From Crambe crambe (taxonomy: Eukaryota > Porifera > Demospongiae > Poecilosclerida > Crambeidae): a stretch of DNA of 64,000 nt. Below, piece after piece: positions 48,801-59,339 of this stretch; the stretch's first letter is position 1; each line of letters opens with the position of its first letter. The notes under the pieces were generated by a model that had not been told where the DNA came from, made no database searches, and saw only the letters and a program-made list of their open reading frames with translations. The DNA lies in assembly GCA_963924555.1 (NCBI GenBank), contig OZ004585.1, positions 6,337,488 to 6,401,487 of the forward strand, given 5' to 3'. Made by a program: the position numbers and the translations under genes.

Positions 48801-49173
48801 AGTTGGTTTGGATAGAGTTTGGCAAAGTGATTTTATTTTGCTGGCACTCTAAAATGAATAAGAAATAATCACAAGTATCCATAGCAGATGCTAGCTGCAT
48901 TACCTCTTGACTATTACACTCAACAACTTTAAACCTGTCTCCTTCAGCTACTTCTCCATCAGAGTCTGTGTAACACTCCCATTTTGGAGACCACTTCTGA
49001 AGAATAAAAGTGCCTTTTGTTCTGGGCATATCACGATCAAAAGGAATCAAATAGGGACCAGCGTCACAGGATCTTCCAGGAAGTTTGCCCTTAATACTAA
49101 CTTCGAGAGAGTCTTTTGTAACCTTGATGACTTCTTTAGACGCCCCTATTTCGAGCAAAACCTCAACCATCAT
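45815..49173 (-). CDS. HECT-type ubiquitin-ligase-like protein carried by the transposon
   Basis: Probable exons on minus: 49173-48904, 48848-48089, 47998-47918, 47860-47770, 47691-47659, about 47550-47424, about 47360-47102 and 46887-45815. Exon 1 opens MMVEVLLEIGASKEV; exon 2 has FKGRPKSIRVVVLEE and a Thr/Ser/Val-rich linker; exon 4 has REEQDLAYLESLRVDRAK, and exons 6-7 a UBX-like region. The last exon is a HECT-like domain: EEGLDYGGVQRDMFSAFWE near its start and RPIAHTCDSTLELSSTYINF near its end, with the Cys of HTC in the position of the HECT catalytic cysteine. HECT ligases pass ubiquitin from E2 to substrate. Odd points: a run of ten A near 48700 puts exon 2 one base out of frame, and the exon 3/4 junction phase does not agree as drawn. 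Similar proteins are often annotated as G2E3-like. Confidence 0.75.
46898..46918. repeat. A homopolymer before the HECT exon acceptor
   Basis: Nineteen or so A on plus (T on minus) form the polypyrimidine tract directly before the AATAG acceptor of the HECT exon. Length is likely unstable. Confidence 0.7.
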
Positions 49174-49180
49174 AGAACTG

Positions 49181-49849
49181 TAGTCTCGTGAACCAGACCT
49201 TTCACCTTTGACCCCCAAGGGGGAGGGAAAGGGTCTGGTCAACACTCCACATAAGTTTTGTGCCCGTGGAATGAAAATTGATGGGTGGGTCCAATTCGCG
49301 CGTTAACAATAATGTTGATAAAATAGTGATGTAATTAATGCGAGCGAATGTCACAATGGAAGTCTTCTGCTATGTCTGCTCTGTAAACTTAGCCCAACAA
49401 GAACCGAAGGAAGCTCAGCAGCTCTTCTTCCAGTGATATACTCATCATTTTGAGAGAGCTGATACGTGATGTGATCATGGAAGACCAGGAAGTAAGCCAT
49501 AGCACAAGGACTTACCATAACCAGTAGGCAATGCAACGAATACATCAGACCCACCAACGAAAGCCTGGATTGCTTGTAGCTGTTCTTTCTTCAGGGCAAC
49601 GATGCCTGCTTCGCTAGCAGCTTGCTGAATAGCTTTATCCTTCTTCATTTTTCCTTCGTATCAATTCCTACTGCGCATTAATTGAAGTCGGCAAATTTTT
49701 TCTCAAAGATTGATGACGTATTCTGACGTTACGCGATCTGATTGGAGCGCCAAGATCTTGGCGCTAACACAAAACTTATGTGGAGTGTTGACCAGACCCT
49801 TTCCCTCCCCCTTGGGGGTCAAAGGTGAAAGGTCTGGTTCACGAGACTA
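49181..49849 (-). mobile_element. Hairpin-TIR MITE carrying a RecQ-like N-terminus
   Basis: TIRs start TAGTCTCGTGAACCAGACC and contain a stem CCAGACC...GGGTCTGG with a CCCCCAAGGGGG apex. An exact 10-bp duplication CATAGAACTG flanks it (49171-49180, 49850-49859). On the minus strand an ATG near 49650 opens [20 protein letters not shown] and then [20 protein letters not shown] and [17 protein letters not shown], the start and Walker A motif of a RecQ-type helicase, after which the frame runs into other sequence. This is an internal deletion product of a helicase-bearing transposon like 27688-32644. Confidence 0.9.
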
Positions 49850-50669
49850 CATAGAACTGTACTTCCACGGCCACGTGTGTGAACTGGTCTCGTGCACGTC
49901 GACATGAGTCACATGATATAACATTTCGCACGTGCGTCCTGTCACGAGACTAGTGACAATTTCGGACGTAGGTCTCAATTTCGGACGTAGGTCCCAGTTT
50001 CGGACGTACGTTTAAGACGTAGGTGTGGGAAGTACATCTGAATTTATTTTTGATACTGATGGCTTGCCATACGAGCGAGCGAAGCGAGTGAGCTGACTCT
50101 CAGGTCATGACTCATTGAAATTTTAAATATATATATATATATATCTAGGTCTACACTCCAAAATGCCCCAGGCGTACGTACGTACGTACGTACGTGTCGT
50201 GCAATAGTAGCGCCCCTGCGCGTGCATTTATGCGCATGCTCCAGTTGCAATTGCTAGATTGATTTCTACATCGCTTTGTATTATAGCATGGTGGATAGTA
50301 GGGCTAGGCTTATCTAAGTGGATTGTAGGCACTAGACATATCCAAGTGCTTTGTGGTAAGTACTTAGCTTTCTATGCATGCTGCCTGCCACTTAGCTACA
50401 TAACACAACAGCAAAGCACAAATGAACTATCAGCTCAACATTTCTACAGCCTTTTGGGCAGCAGGCACAAGACTGACAAGAGGCTTATCTAAGCGGCTTG
50501 TAGGCACTAGGCTTATCTAAGTGCTTTGAGGTAAGCATGTATGCAGCTGCCTGCCACCACTTACATGACTCTTAACAATATCAAGCACTGAAGCCTATCA
50601 GCTACTTTAATTGCTCACTATCAAATGCTCGCTCGCTCGCTGTCAACTGAATGTTGAACATTGCCCTAG

Positions 50670-52634
50670 TTGCAGCGAGCGAGCGAAGCGAGTGAGCTGA
50701 CTCTCAGGTCATGACTCATTGAAATTTTAAATATATATATATATATATCTAGGTCTACACTCCAAAATGCCCCAGGCATACGTACGTACGTACGTACGTA
50801 CGTGTCGTGCAATAGTAGCGCCCCTGCGCGTGCATTTATGCGCATGCTCCAGTTGCAATTGCTTGATTGATTTCTACATCGCTTTGTATATAGCATGGTG
50901 GATAGTAGGGCTAGGCTTATCTAAGTGGATTGTAGGCACTAGACATATCCAAGTGCTTTGTGGTAAGTACTTAGCTTTCTATGCATGCAGCTGCCTGCCA
51001 CTTAGCTACATAACACAACAGCAAAGCACAAATGAACTATCAGCTCAACATTTCTACAGCCTTTTGGGCAGCAGACACAAGAGGCTTATTTTGTAGGCAC
51101 TAGGCTTATCTAAGTGCTTTGAGGTAAGCATGTATGCAGCTGCCTGCCACCACTTACATGACTCTTAACAATATCAAGCACTGAAGCCTATCAGCTACTT
51201 TAATTGCTCACTATCAAATGCTGCACATTGCTACAAATACTCAACAGCAAATGAAAATCGTTGAAGAATACTTGCTTGCTCGCTCGCTGTCAACTGAATG
51301 TTGAACATTGCCCTAGTTGGCGAGCGAGCGAAGCGAGCGAAGCCCCACACTAATTGGTCAAAATGGAAAATTGCGATATTTATATGTTACACGTACGTCA
51401 CTCAAAATGCGCATGCGCTTACGCGTGCGCACGAAATAGCTACTAAGCAACGTCATAATAAGCAATCGTTTTCGTTAAGCTTGAAGTTGAAGCACTATTG
51501 TAGCGAGTATTATGGAACCCAGAGAACCAGAAAATAAGCGAAGGAGGGCCCCAGAACACCCTCTAGAAACTGACCAGCAAAGAAGAGCGAGACCGAGCTA
51601 GAAGGAGAACACAGTCAAAGGAACAGAGAAAAAAAAGACTAGCAAAGAAATGCAACAGATAGAGCCAGGAGGAGGGAATGTACAGAGTCAGCAGAAGATA
51701 ATGCTGCAAGAGCAGAGCAAATGAGAGCCAGAAGGAGAGCAGAGTCAGCAGAACACAGAGCTGCCAGATTAGAGCATATGAGGGCTCATTATTTGAGAGA
51801 CTAGCTACTGAGTCTGTGGGTTCAGAGAAGACACTCTAATACTAACTGGGAATGCACCAAGTCAGTTAACAACCTGAATAGCTAGATATCGAAAGTCACT
51901 GTTGGGGCTATATAATCATAAGTGAGGGAGGAGCACATTGAAATGACCACTGGCTGCTTGCTCGCCCAACTAATGCTATACGAGCATCTCTAGTTACAGC
52001 GAGCGAGCGAAGCGAGTGAGCTGACTCTCAGGTCATGACTCATTGAAATTTTAAATATATATATATATCTAGGTCTACACTCCAAAATGCCCCAGGCGTA
52101 CGTACGTACGTACGTGTCGTGCAATAGTAGCGCCCCTGCGCGTGCATTTATGCGCATGCTCCAGTTGCAATTGCTTGATTGATTTCTACATCGCTTTGTA
52201 TATAGCATGGTGGATAGTAGGGCTAGGCTTATCTAAGTGGATTGTAGGCACTAGACATATCCAAGTGCTTTGTGGTAAGTACTTAGCTTTCTATGCATGC
52301 AGCTGCCTGCCACTTAGCTACATAACACAACAGCAAAGCACAAATGAACTATCAGCTCAACATTTCTACAGCCTTTTGGGCAGCAGACAAGAGGCTTATC
52401 TAAGGGGCTTGCAGGCACTAGGCTTATCTAAGTGCTTTGAGGTAAGCATGTATGCAGCTGCCTGCCACCACTTACATGACTCTTAACAATATCAAGCACT
52501 GAAGCCTATCAGCTACTTTAATTGCTCACTATCAAATGCTGCACATTGCTACAGATACTCAACAGCAAATGAAAATCGTTGAAGAATACTTGCTTGCTCG
52601 CTCGCTGTCAACTGAATGTTGAACATTGCCCTAG
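50670..52634 (+). repeat. Helentron-like array continued (A5, C1, A6)
   Basis: A5 50670-51316, C1 51317-51993, A6 51994-52634. C1 starts TGGCGAGCGAGCGAAGCGAG, ends with hairpin ATGCT-ATACG-AGCAT, then CTCTAG before T, and has TTGCTCGCCC upstream of the hairpin. It differs inside from A and B: from about 51511 it encodes a decayed Arg/Ala/Glu-rich repeat (MEPREPENKRRRAPEHPL and several RARRRAESAE units), as at the N-terminus of some Helitron-type proteins, so C1 may be a deletion derivative of a coding element. Confidence 0.75.
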
Positions 52635-52712
52635 TAAATATATATATCTAGGTCTACACTCCAAAATGCCCCAGGCGTACGTACGTACGTACGTACGTGT
52701 CGTGCAATAGTA

Positions 52713-55700
52713 ACATTACGGCTGCTGCTTCGAGGAGCTGAAAGATTTTTGAGTTGAGACTGTTGAGTTTATATTGAGACTGTTGAGAAGCTACTGCGGT
52801 GGTTACAGTCTAGCTTTTGCACCACTGTGCAAGAGCCTGAGGCTTGAAAACCCCCCACCTTAGTGGCTCCTAATCTCCTGCTCGGCTGGTGGCTTTCGGG
52901 AGTGTGCTTTATTTGGATTCTGCTCCTGGTCTAGGTGACTGCACTCACTGTTTGGATGACCTGCTGCAGATGCAACCGCACAGGCCGATGCCTGAACTGC
53001 CACTGTGTCAAGCAGGGGATACCCTGCTCCACCTGCCTCCCCCTGCGTTTAGGCAATTGTGCCAATATTGCTCCACCAAGCCAAAACCAGTCCAACCCTG
53101 CTGCTGATCCTGCTACCAGTGCTATCAAGACTCAGAATGCCGCCTGTCCCACTGTCAATGCTCACCCACAGCCCACACCTACTACTCCAAGCACAATAGG
53201 CTCCTCCCAGGCCTGCTCCACCTCCCTTCCAATTTTCCAAACAATTGCTGCACCTGTGTTTACATGGAGTGAGCTAGAAGCCAGCAGTTTCAGTTCACAG
53301 CTGGATAAGTGCTACAAGACCGTGGTGTACTGGACACGGAACGTGTTCACTGTACCCTCAGGGAACCAAGGTAAAGGTTTTATCAATGAGCTGTCACGGC
53401 TATTTCGTGCTTATGGAGAGGGTTCGGCTCTAGAGAGTGTAGCCTTGAAAGCAGTCATGACAATGTGTGCACTGCTTCTTCAGAAACCACATCGCACATC
53501 CAAGACAAGAGATCACATAGCGTGCCTAGAGCGAAGATTGACTCTGTGGAAAGCTGGAAACCTGGAAGAATTATTACTGGAGGGCAAAACAATACAGAAG
53601 CGAATTCCCAACAGGAGACGGAAAGATGATACGAACTCTATCAAAAGAAACTTTACACAAGAAATGCTAAAAGGCAACACTAAAGCAGCTCTCCGTCTAA
53701 TCAACGAGGAGAAACGAGGCTCCACCCTCCAACTATCTGACAATGTTACATGTACCGATGGAGGCTCAATGTCGGTGCTAGATGCCCTCAAATTAAAGCA
53801 TCCCATTGGAGCTGACCCGCAAGATGATGCCTTAGTGGATGAGGCTGCATCTCCACCAGATACACACCCAGTAGTATTTGATTCCATTCAAGGAAAGACC
53901 ATCCGTGCAGCAGCTTTGCGGACTGAAGGTGCCGCTGGTCCATCTGGAATTGATGCTCATGATGGAGGAGATTATGCACCTCATTTGGCTCAGCCTCCAC
54001 AGATCTCTGCAACTCCCTGGCACTACTCACTCGGCGTATCTGCACTGTGTTGGTTGACCCAGAGGGCCTAGCCCCTCTGATGGCCTGCCGATTAATTGCC
54101 CTCAACAAGAACCCAGGTGTGCGTCCTATTGGGGTTTGTGAGACTATTCGGAGAATTATAGCAAAGGCTGTCCTTTCAGTCACTGGTGCTGACATTCAAG
54201 ATGCTGCAGGCACAGTCCAACTTTGTGCAGGTCAAAAGAGCGGCACTGAGGCAGCAGTACACGCCATGAACCTCGCTTTCAAAGAGGAGAACAGCGAGGC
54301 TGTTCTATTGGTAGATGCAAGTAATGCTTTCAACTCCCTGAATCGTCAAATTGCCCTAAGAAACATCAGAACTTTATGCCCTTCCATCTCCACCATGTTG
54401 ATCAACTCTTACCGGAAAGACCCAGAACTATTCGTTGGAGGCACAACCATACACTCCAAAGAAGGGACTACGCAAGGGGATCCGCTAGCTATGCCAATGT
54501 ATGCCATAGCCCTACTACCATTGATCAAGAAAGTAAACCCTCACTGTTCTGTCACTCAAGCCTGGTATGCAGACGATGCCTCAGCCACTGGTCACCTATC
54601 AGATCTCCGCTCATGGTGGGATGCCCTCGTCTTTCACGGCCCTGCCTATGGATATCATGTCAATGCTTCCAAAACATACCTGATAACAAAGGAATCCTCT
54701 TTCGCAAATGCCACTACCATCTTTGGTGATACACAGATCAAGATTACTTCAGATGGCCACTCTTACCTAGGATCCCCCCTGGGCACCTCCTCCTTCCGAG
54801 AAAGCTATGTGCAGGAGAAAGTGGCCCGATGGTGTCATGAATTGAAGTTGTTGTGTTCAATCGCTGAGACCAGCCCTCAAGCTGCATATGCAGCCTTCAC
54901 ACATGGACTCGTCAACAAATGGTCATACTTATCAAGAACTACCGAGAACATTGGTCCTCTCCTACAACCCCTTGAGGACATTATCCGGACAGAATTAATT
55001 CCAACGTTATCGAGTCGCCCTGCCCCAAATGATAAGGAGAGGGACTTACTAGCTCTCCCATGCCGACTGGGTGGGTTAGGACTCACCAATCCCTCCACCA
55101 CAGCCAGCGAGGAATTCTCAGCTTCAAAGAACGTAACCAAGCCACTAGTTGACCTCATCCTAGCACAGGAGAGCTCCTATCCCTACGAAGCCCATGCAGA
55201 GCAGCTTTCTGCCGTCTCTGGTGTGAAGAAAAGAAAGCGCACCATTCAGAACACTCAGGCCAGTTCAGTTAGAGCTAATCTACCTATCGAGCTGCAAAGA
55301 GCTATGGATCTTTCTCAAGAAAAAGGAGCCTCAAATTGGCTTACCGTACTGCCCGTGGAAGAGTTTAGATTCTCACTCCACAAGAGTGCTTTCAGGGACG
55401 CTTTGGCCCTGAGGTATGGTTGGCAGCTGACCAATACTCCATCCTCTTGCTCATGTGGCCACAACTTCTCAGTGGAACATGCCTTCTCCTGCCCCACTGG
55501 AGGTTATCCATCCATCAGACATAATGAGATTCGGGACTTCACTGCACATCTCCTTTCAGAAGTTTGCCACAATGTGGCAATAGAGCCACATCTCCAGCCA
55601 CTACAAGGTGAAGCCCTCCACAATCAATCATCAAATCGTCAGAATGGAGCCCGCTTAGACATTGCTGCTGATGGCTTCTGGGGAAGTAGGCACGAGAGAG

Positions 55701-56213
55701 CTTTCTTCGATGTAAGGGTTTTCAACCCATATGCTCCCTCAAACTGAAACTCCCAACTAACAACTTGCTACAGATCTCATGAAAATGCAAAGAAAAGGTC
55801 CTATGATCAACGAATCAGAGAAGTTGAACATGGCTCTTTCACTCCCCTCGTTCTGTCTTGCACTGGTGGCATGGGACGTGCTGCTATAAACACATACAAG
55901 AGACTGGCCACTCTTATCTCAACAAAAAGAGATGATATCTACAGCAACACCATGGGCTGGATCCGATGTCGTCTCTCATTCTCTCTGCTACGTGCAGCTA
56001 TCATGAGCATCAGGGGCGCCCGCTCCACCATTGGCCATGCAACCAGGGAACCGGAGGCCCCAACAGATCTTATCACCCGGGTCTGCCACATCCCAGCATT
56101 GGACTAATCACACGTCACCCTAACCTTTTGTCTCACTTTTCTTATTATTTACTTCTCCTCTCTACATCCTTATATTTCAGTTGCTGAGCAACGTTAAATA
56201 ATAATAAAAAAAA

Positions 56214-56254
<41 letters not shown>
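52713..56254 (+). mobile_element. Non-LTR-type retroposon with poly(A) tail
   Basis: A 3.5-kb insertion ending in AATAATAAA and about 40 A, with an exact 9-bp duplication GCAATAGTA (52704-52712, 56255-56263). It has no LTRs. Content: zinc-binding N-terminal region, reverse transcriptase and a C-terminal restriction-like endonuclease-like part. This matches target-primed retroposition of a LINE. The clade is not certain; the C-terminal part points to RLE-bearing rather than APE-bearing LINEs. Confidence 0.85.
52935..56107 (+). pseudogene. LINE polyprotein: Cys-rich, RT, RLE-like
   Basis: First frame 52935-54071: a Cys cluster CCRCNRTGRCLNCHCVKQG then CSTCLPLR, followed by a Pro/Ser linker and a basic region. 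Second frame to 55747: RT with NKNPGVRPIGV, LLVDASNAFNSLNR, GTTQGDPLAMPMYA and the active-site box YADD near 54570; then the Cys/His motif CSCGHNFSVEHAFSC (about 55445) and ARLDIAADGFWG with AFFDVRVFNP, a PD-(D/E)XK-like nuclease. A third piece 55748-56107 contains REVEHGSFTPLVLSCTGGMG in the same frame as the RT. Two defects: a one-base loss near 53965, where DAHD should pass into WRRLCTSFG, and a TGA at 55745-55747. So it is a young but inactive copy. Confidence 0.85.
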
Positions 56255-56255
<1 letters not shown>

Positions 56256-56770
56256 CAATAGTAGCGCCCCTGCGCGTGCATTTATGCGCATGCTCCAGTT
56301 ACAATTGCTTGATTGATTTCTACATCGCTTTGTATATAGCATGGTGGATAGTAGGGCTAGGCTTATCTAAGTGGATTGTAGGCACTAGACATATCCAAGT
56401 GCTTTGTGGTAAGTACTTAGCTTTCTATGCATGCAGCTGCCTGCCACTTAGCTACATAACACAACAGCAAAGCACAAATGAACTATCAGCTCAACATTTC
56501 TACAGCCTTTTGGGCAGCAGGCACAAGACTGACAAGAGGCTTATCTAAGCGGCTTGTAGGCACTAGGCTTATCTAAGTGCTTTGAGGTAAGCATGTATGC
56601 AGCTGCCTGCCACCACTCTTAACAATATCAAGCACTGAAGCCTATCAGCTACTTTAATTGCTCACTGTCAAATGCTGCACATTGCTACAGATACTCAACA
56701 GCAAATGAAAATCGTTGAAGAATACTTGCTTGCTCGCTCGCTGTCAACTGAATGTTGAACATTGCCCTAG

Positions 56771-58075
56771 TATTATAATGAATACTACTACTAATAGGAC
56801 AGCAAATACTCCCAGTGTCAATGATGTGGTCAAAAACCCTATGCTGTAATTTTTCCAGCTATGATAAACATTGGCAATTATGATTAATTTTTGTAGCTGT
56901 AGATCTTGGAAATAGTTCCGAAGTTCTTATGAATACACATCTTCCATTATAACTGCTCAAATCGATGGTGCAATTCTGAGTCAAGTTGCTTGAAGAAATT
57001 ATACAAACTTTATCCAACTCTGGAGACGTGGCGTTGTAAAAGGTATAAGATACATTGGAGCTCCATTGAGGAGTTACCATCCCTGGACTGATACTCTAAT
57101 TCGTAATAGTAATTGGTGGTAAAACTCTTCTTTCCCGAACTTCCTTCCTATTATGGTAGCTAATATTATATTGTGTTCCATTGGATGTGTATCTTCTATA
57201 ATAGTTGCACTGTTCCATTGAGCTGGTATCATTGTAGCAATTCGTATTTTCGTATGTCATTTAATAAGTAGACTTTGATGCACAAGTAATTGCATTGACT
57301 GCTCATCGTATCGATGATGACAGAAATATTTGCATCGCTTTGAAGCAAGAGATTATCGAATATTGGTATGAAGCTAGCACCCAGAGAAAATGTTTGTATC
57401 AGTGGAAAATGATTCATGATTGATATTGTTAGCTGTACATGGACCTTCAAATACTTGATAAGGAAGTCTGTTCAAATCTTGATGAAAGCTGATCGATTTC
57501 AAAATAGCTTGTCATCTATATTAATGTAAGAGGTGTAATTTCTCCTTGCAGGTTGTAGCTATGTGGTAGTGGGAATATCTTTCAGTTTCGGACAGTAGTA
57601 GTTTATAAACAGTCCTAAAAATGTAAACGACATTGTTCCTATGGGGAAATGTATAACAGAGTATGAGACTCATATTATTTGTACATGGTTGCACATGCAG
57701 GCTAAAATTAGCCAAATGTATATGGGCATAGAATCAAATGTACCTGTTCAATCCTTTGGTCATGAATTGATAATTGATATAAAGCCAAATTCGTAACATA
57801 ATTATAGTATGCTTTATAAAGTCTTAGAAATAATGTGTGTACTAGCTAGTCATGAATATTATTTATAAAACGTGGGCACGGGAGCTGATCATGCAGGATT
57901 ACACACAGATAGTAGTTAATTCTGGGCAGGCCATGAAGATTTGTTTGTGACTGCATTAATTTTGATTATTATCATTGTACACAGCAATATACTGCATGTT
58001 AAATGAGATTATTATTCTGTTACTGACTAACTTACTAGTGGCAGTGATATCATTTATTATTGAGGTACATACGTA
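56771..58075 (-). pseudogene. Decayed copy of the two-TM glycoprotein gene
   Basis: Matches 61033-62365 in the same orientation, including flanking non-coding sequence (GGCAGTGATATCATTTATTA at 58040 and 62341). Recognisable pieces are SLGASFIPIFDNL and DANISVIIDTMSSQCN near 57300-57380, and WSSNVSYTFYNATSPELDKV with SYNGRCVFI near 56930-57070. Several frameshifts and small insertions break the frame, and the C-terminal TM segment is degraded. A dead duplicate from a segmental duplication about 4.3 kb apart. Confidence 0.8.
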
Positions 58076-58385
58076 GCTAATGTGGCTAACTCAAAAAAAA
58101 AAGGCTGCTTTGGTCATAGCTATACTCAGGGATGGATACAGGGAGAGTGTGAGGGGGAGGGGTGTGCACCCCCTCATTTCAATAAATAGCTAGCAGAATA
58201 GCTAATAAACTTGTTCTGTTTTTGCCTCTCAAATTGTACCAGATACAATTGAAGAAATTTTCCTGGGGGAGCATATACCCCCAGACCCCACTAGTTGGTG
58301 CACTTTGTGTGCATGCAGTGATGAAAGTGATGAGTGATGAAAATGACACTTCTTTTCCTTAAATTGCTTATCATTGATGAAGTGT
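58076..58385. other. Gene-free stretch
   Basis: No exon recognised. A phrase like GGGATGGATACAGGGAGAGTG near 58130 and CCCCCTCATTTC resembles hAT A termini loosely but no partner end was found. Confidence 0.35.
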
Positions 58386-58388
58386 TGA

Positions 58389-58690
58389 GTGCATGACTAT
58401 AAAAAGTATGGAAACAACGGGTGCTCTGCTACATCGCTGCATGTGTTCTGCTAACTGTCATAAAATTGACATAAACCCTACATCTCTGCAAGGTGTAGCC
58501 AAAAAAATATGGCAGCAGTGATGTAGGGTTTATGTCAATTTTATGACAGTTAGCAGAGCACAGTGACAAATGCAGTCCATGCATGCAGCGATGTAGGGTT
58601 TGTCAATTCTGGGTTTGTCAATTCTGCAGAGCAAATGCAGTACATAGCCAGCACCTTGTTTCCATACTTTTTATAGTCATGCACTCAAGC
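58389..58690. repeat. 300-bp foldback MITE
   Basis: GAGTGCATGACTATAAAAAG with TATGGAAACAA at 58388-58417 is inverted at 58648-58686, and the inner block TGCTAACTGTCATAAAATTG with CATAAACCCTACATC pairs with 58525-58556. The right arm contains a small internal duplication around GGTTTGTCAATTCTG. Confidence 0.8.
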
Positions 58691-58839
58691 CTATATATAT
58701 CACTCTTTTATTTAGAAGAAATGTTTTTACTCTCACTTGTTTGCACACTTTTTAAGGGGCGTGGCTAAGGATGCAAGAAAGACTCTTTACCAAATCTCAC
58801 CACGCAACTTAGTAAGACAGTTTTTTCTCAGTGTATAAA

Positions 58840-59230
58840 CTAACTGTGTCTACGAAGCGTTCTAATGTTGTCTACAAAGCGTCTACGAAGTGTATAAACT
58901 AACTGTGCTGCCTACGAAGCGTTCGAGAATTTGAGTCGTCCACGAAGGCACTCAAACGGCAATTGACAGTTAGGACTTGAATTTGAACAATACAATTCCT
59001 TACCTGAGGTGTAGAGCTTTAAGACGGTACCAAGATCGTAGATATAGGATGAAGCAGTCGGGAGTTATGGCTGTCAAGCGTCCACGAAGGCACTCGGACG
59101 GCAATTGACAGTTAGGACTTGAGCTTTACTGCAAGTTGAACTATACCATTCCTTAGATCAGGTGTAGAGCTTCAATATGGTACCAAGATCGTAGATATAG
59201 GATGAAGCAGTCAGGAGTTATGGCTGTCAA
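58840..59230. repeat. Tandem duplications
   Basis: GTCTACGAAGCGTTC-like words repeat four times at 58848-58930. Then a unit of about 145 bp (GTCCACGAAGGCACTC, GGCAATTGACAGTTAGGACT, AGACGGTACCAAGATCGTAG, GTTATGGCTGTCAAG) occurs twice in tandem at 58938-59081 and 59082-59230. Confidence 0.7.
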
Positions 59231-59339
59231 GAAGAAGAAGATTATTATTATTAATGAGCGTGGGCGTTTTGCACTGTTATGTACTCCAAATGATACACAC
59301 CCTGTCTCACTTCTGCTACATAATTTTTGCTTACCTGAT

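Larger units (their letters stand above)
43755..50071. mobile_element. IS3EU-like DNA transposon with integrase and HECT genes
   Basis: TIRs of about 118 bp are identical over nearly their whole length (TATGGCAAGCCATCAGTATC at 43755; complement ending at 50071). The inner part of each TIR carries three tandem TACGTCCGAAA words. Flanks show a 6-bp duplication CGAGCG (43749-43754, 50072-50077). Six-bp duplications with TA-starting TIRs and an IS3-type integrase are the features of the IS3EU superfamily as I recall it. Two genes converge: a three-exon integrase on plus and a multi-exon HECT-type gene on minus. The near-identity of the TIRs and the intact integrase suggest recent activity. Confidence 0.8.
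43743..50669 (+). repeat. Type A Helentron-like unit A4, split by the IS3EU-like element
   Basis: 43743-43754 (TTGCAGCGAGCG) continues at 50078-50669 after the inserted transposon and its 6-bp duplication. The sibling units supply the unoccupied sequence, GCAGCGAGCGAGCGAAGCG. Confidence 0.85.
52635..56770 (+). repeat. Type A unit A7, split by the RT retroposon
   Basis: 52635-52712 and 56264-56770 together form a 5'-truncated type A unit ending in the TCAAC-TGAAT-GTTGA hairpin and CCCTAG at 56770. It is interrupted after GCAATAGTA by the retroposon at 52713-56254. Confidence 0.85.

Noticed and set aside
49894-49958. Short block between GGTCTCGTGCACG and CACGAGACTAG that looks like a mini TAGTCTCG element
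   Set aside because: Only about 65 bp, with ends shorter than the family's and no duplication seen; could be chance or a solo remnant.
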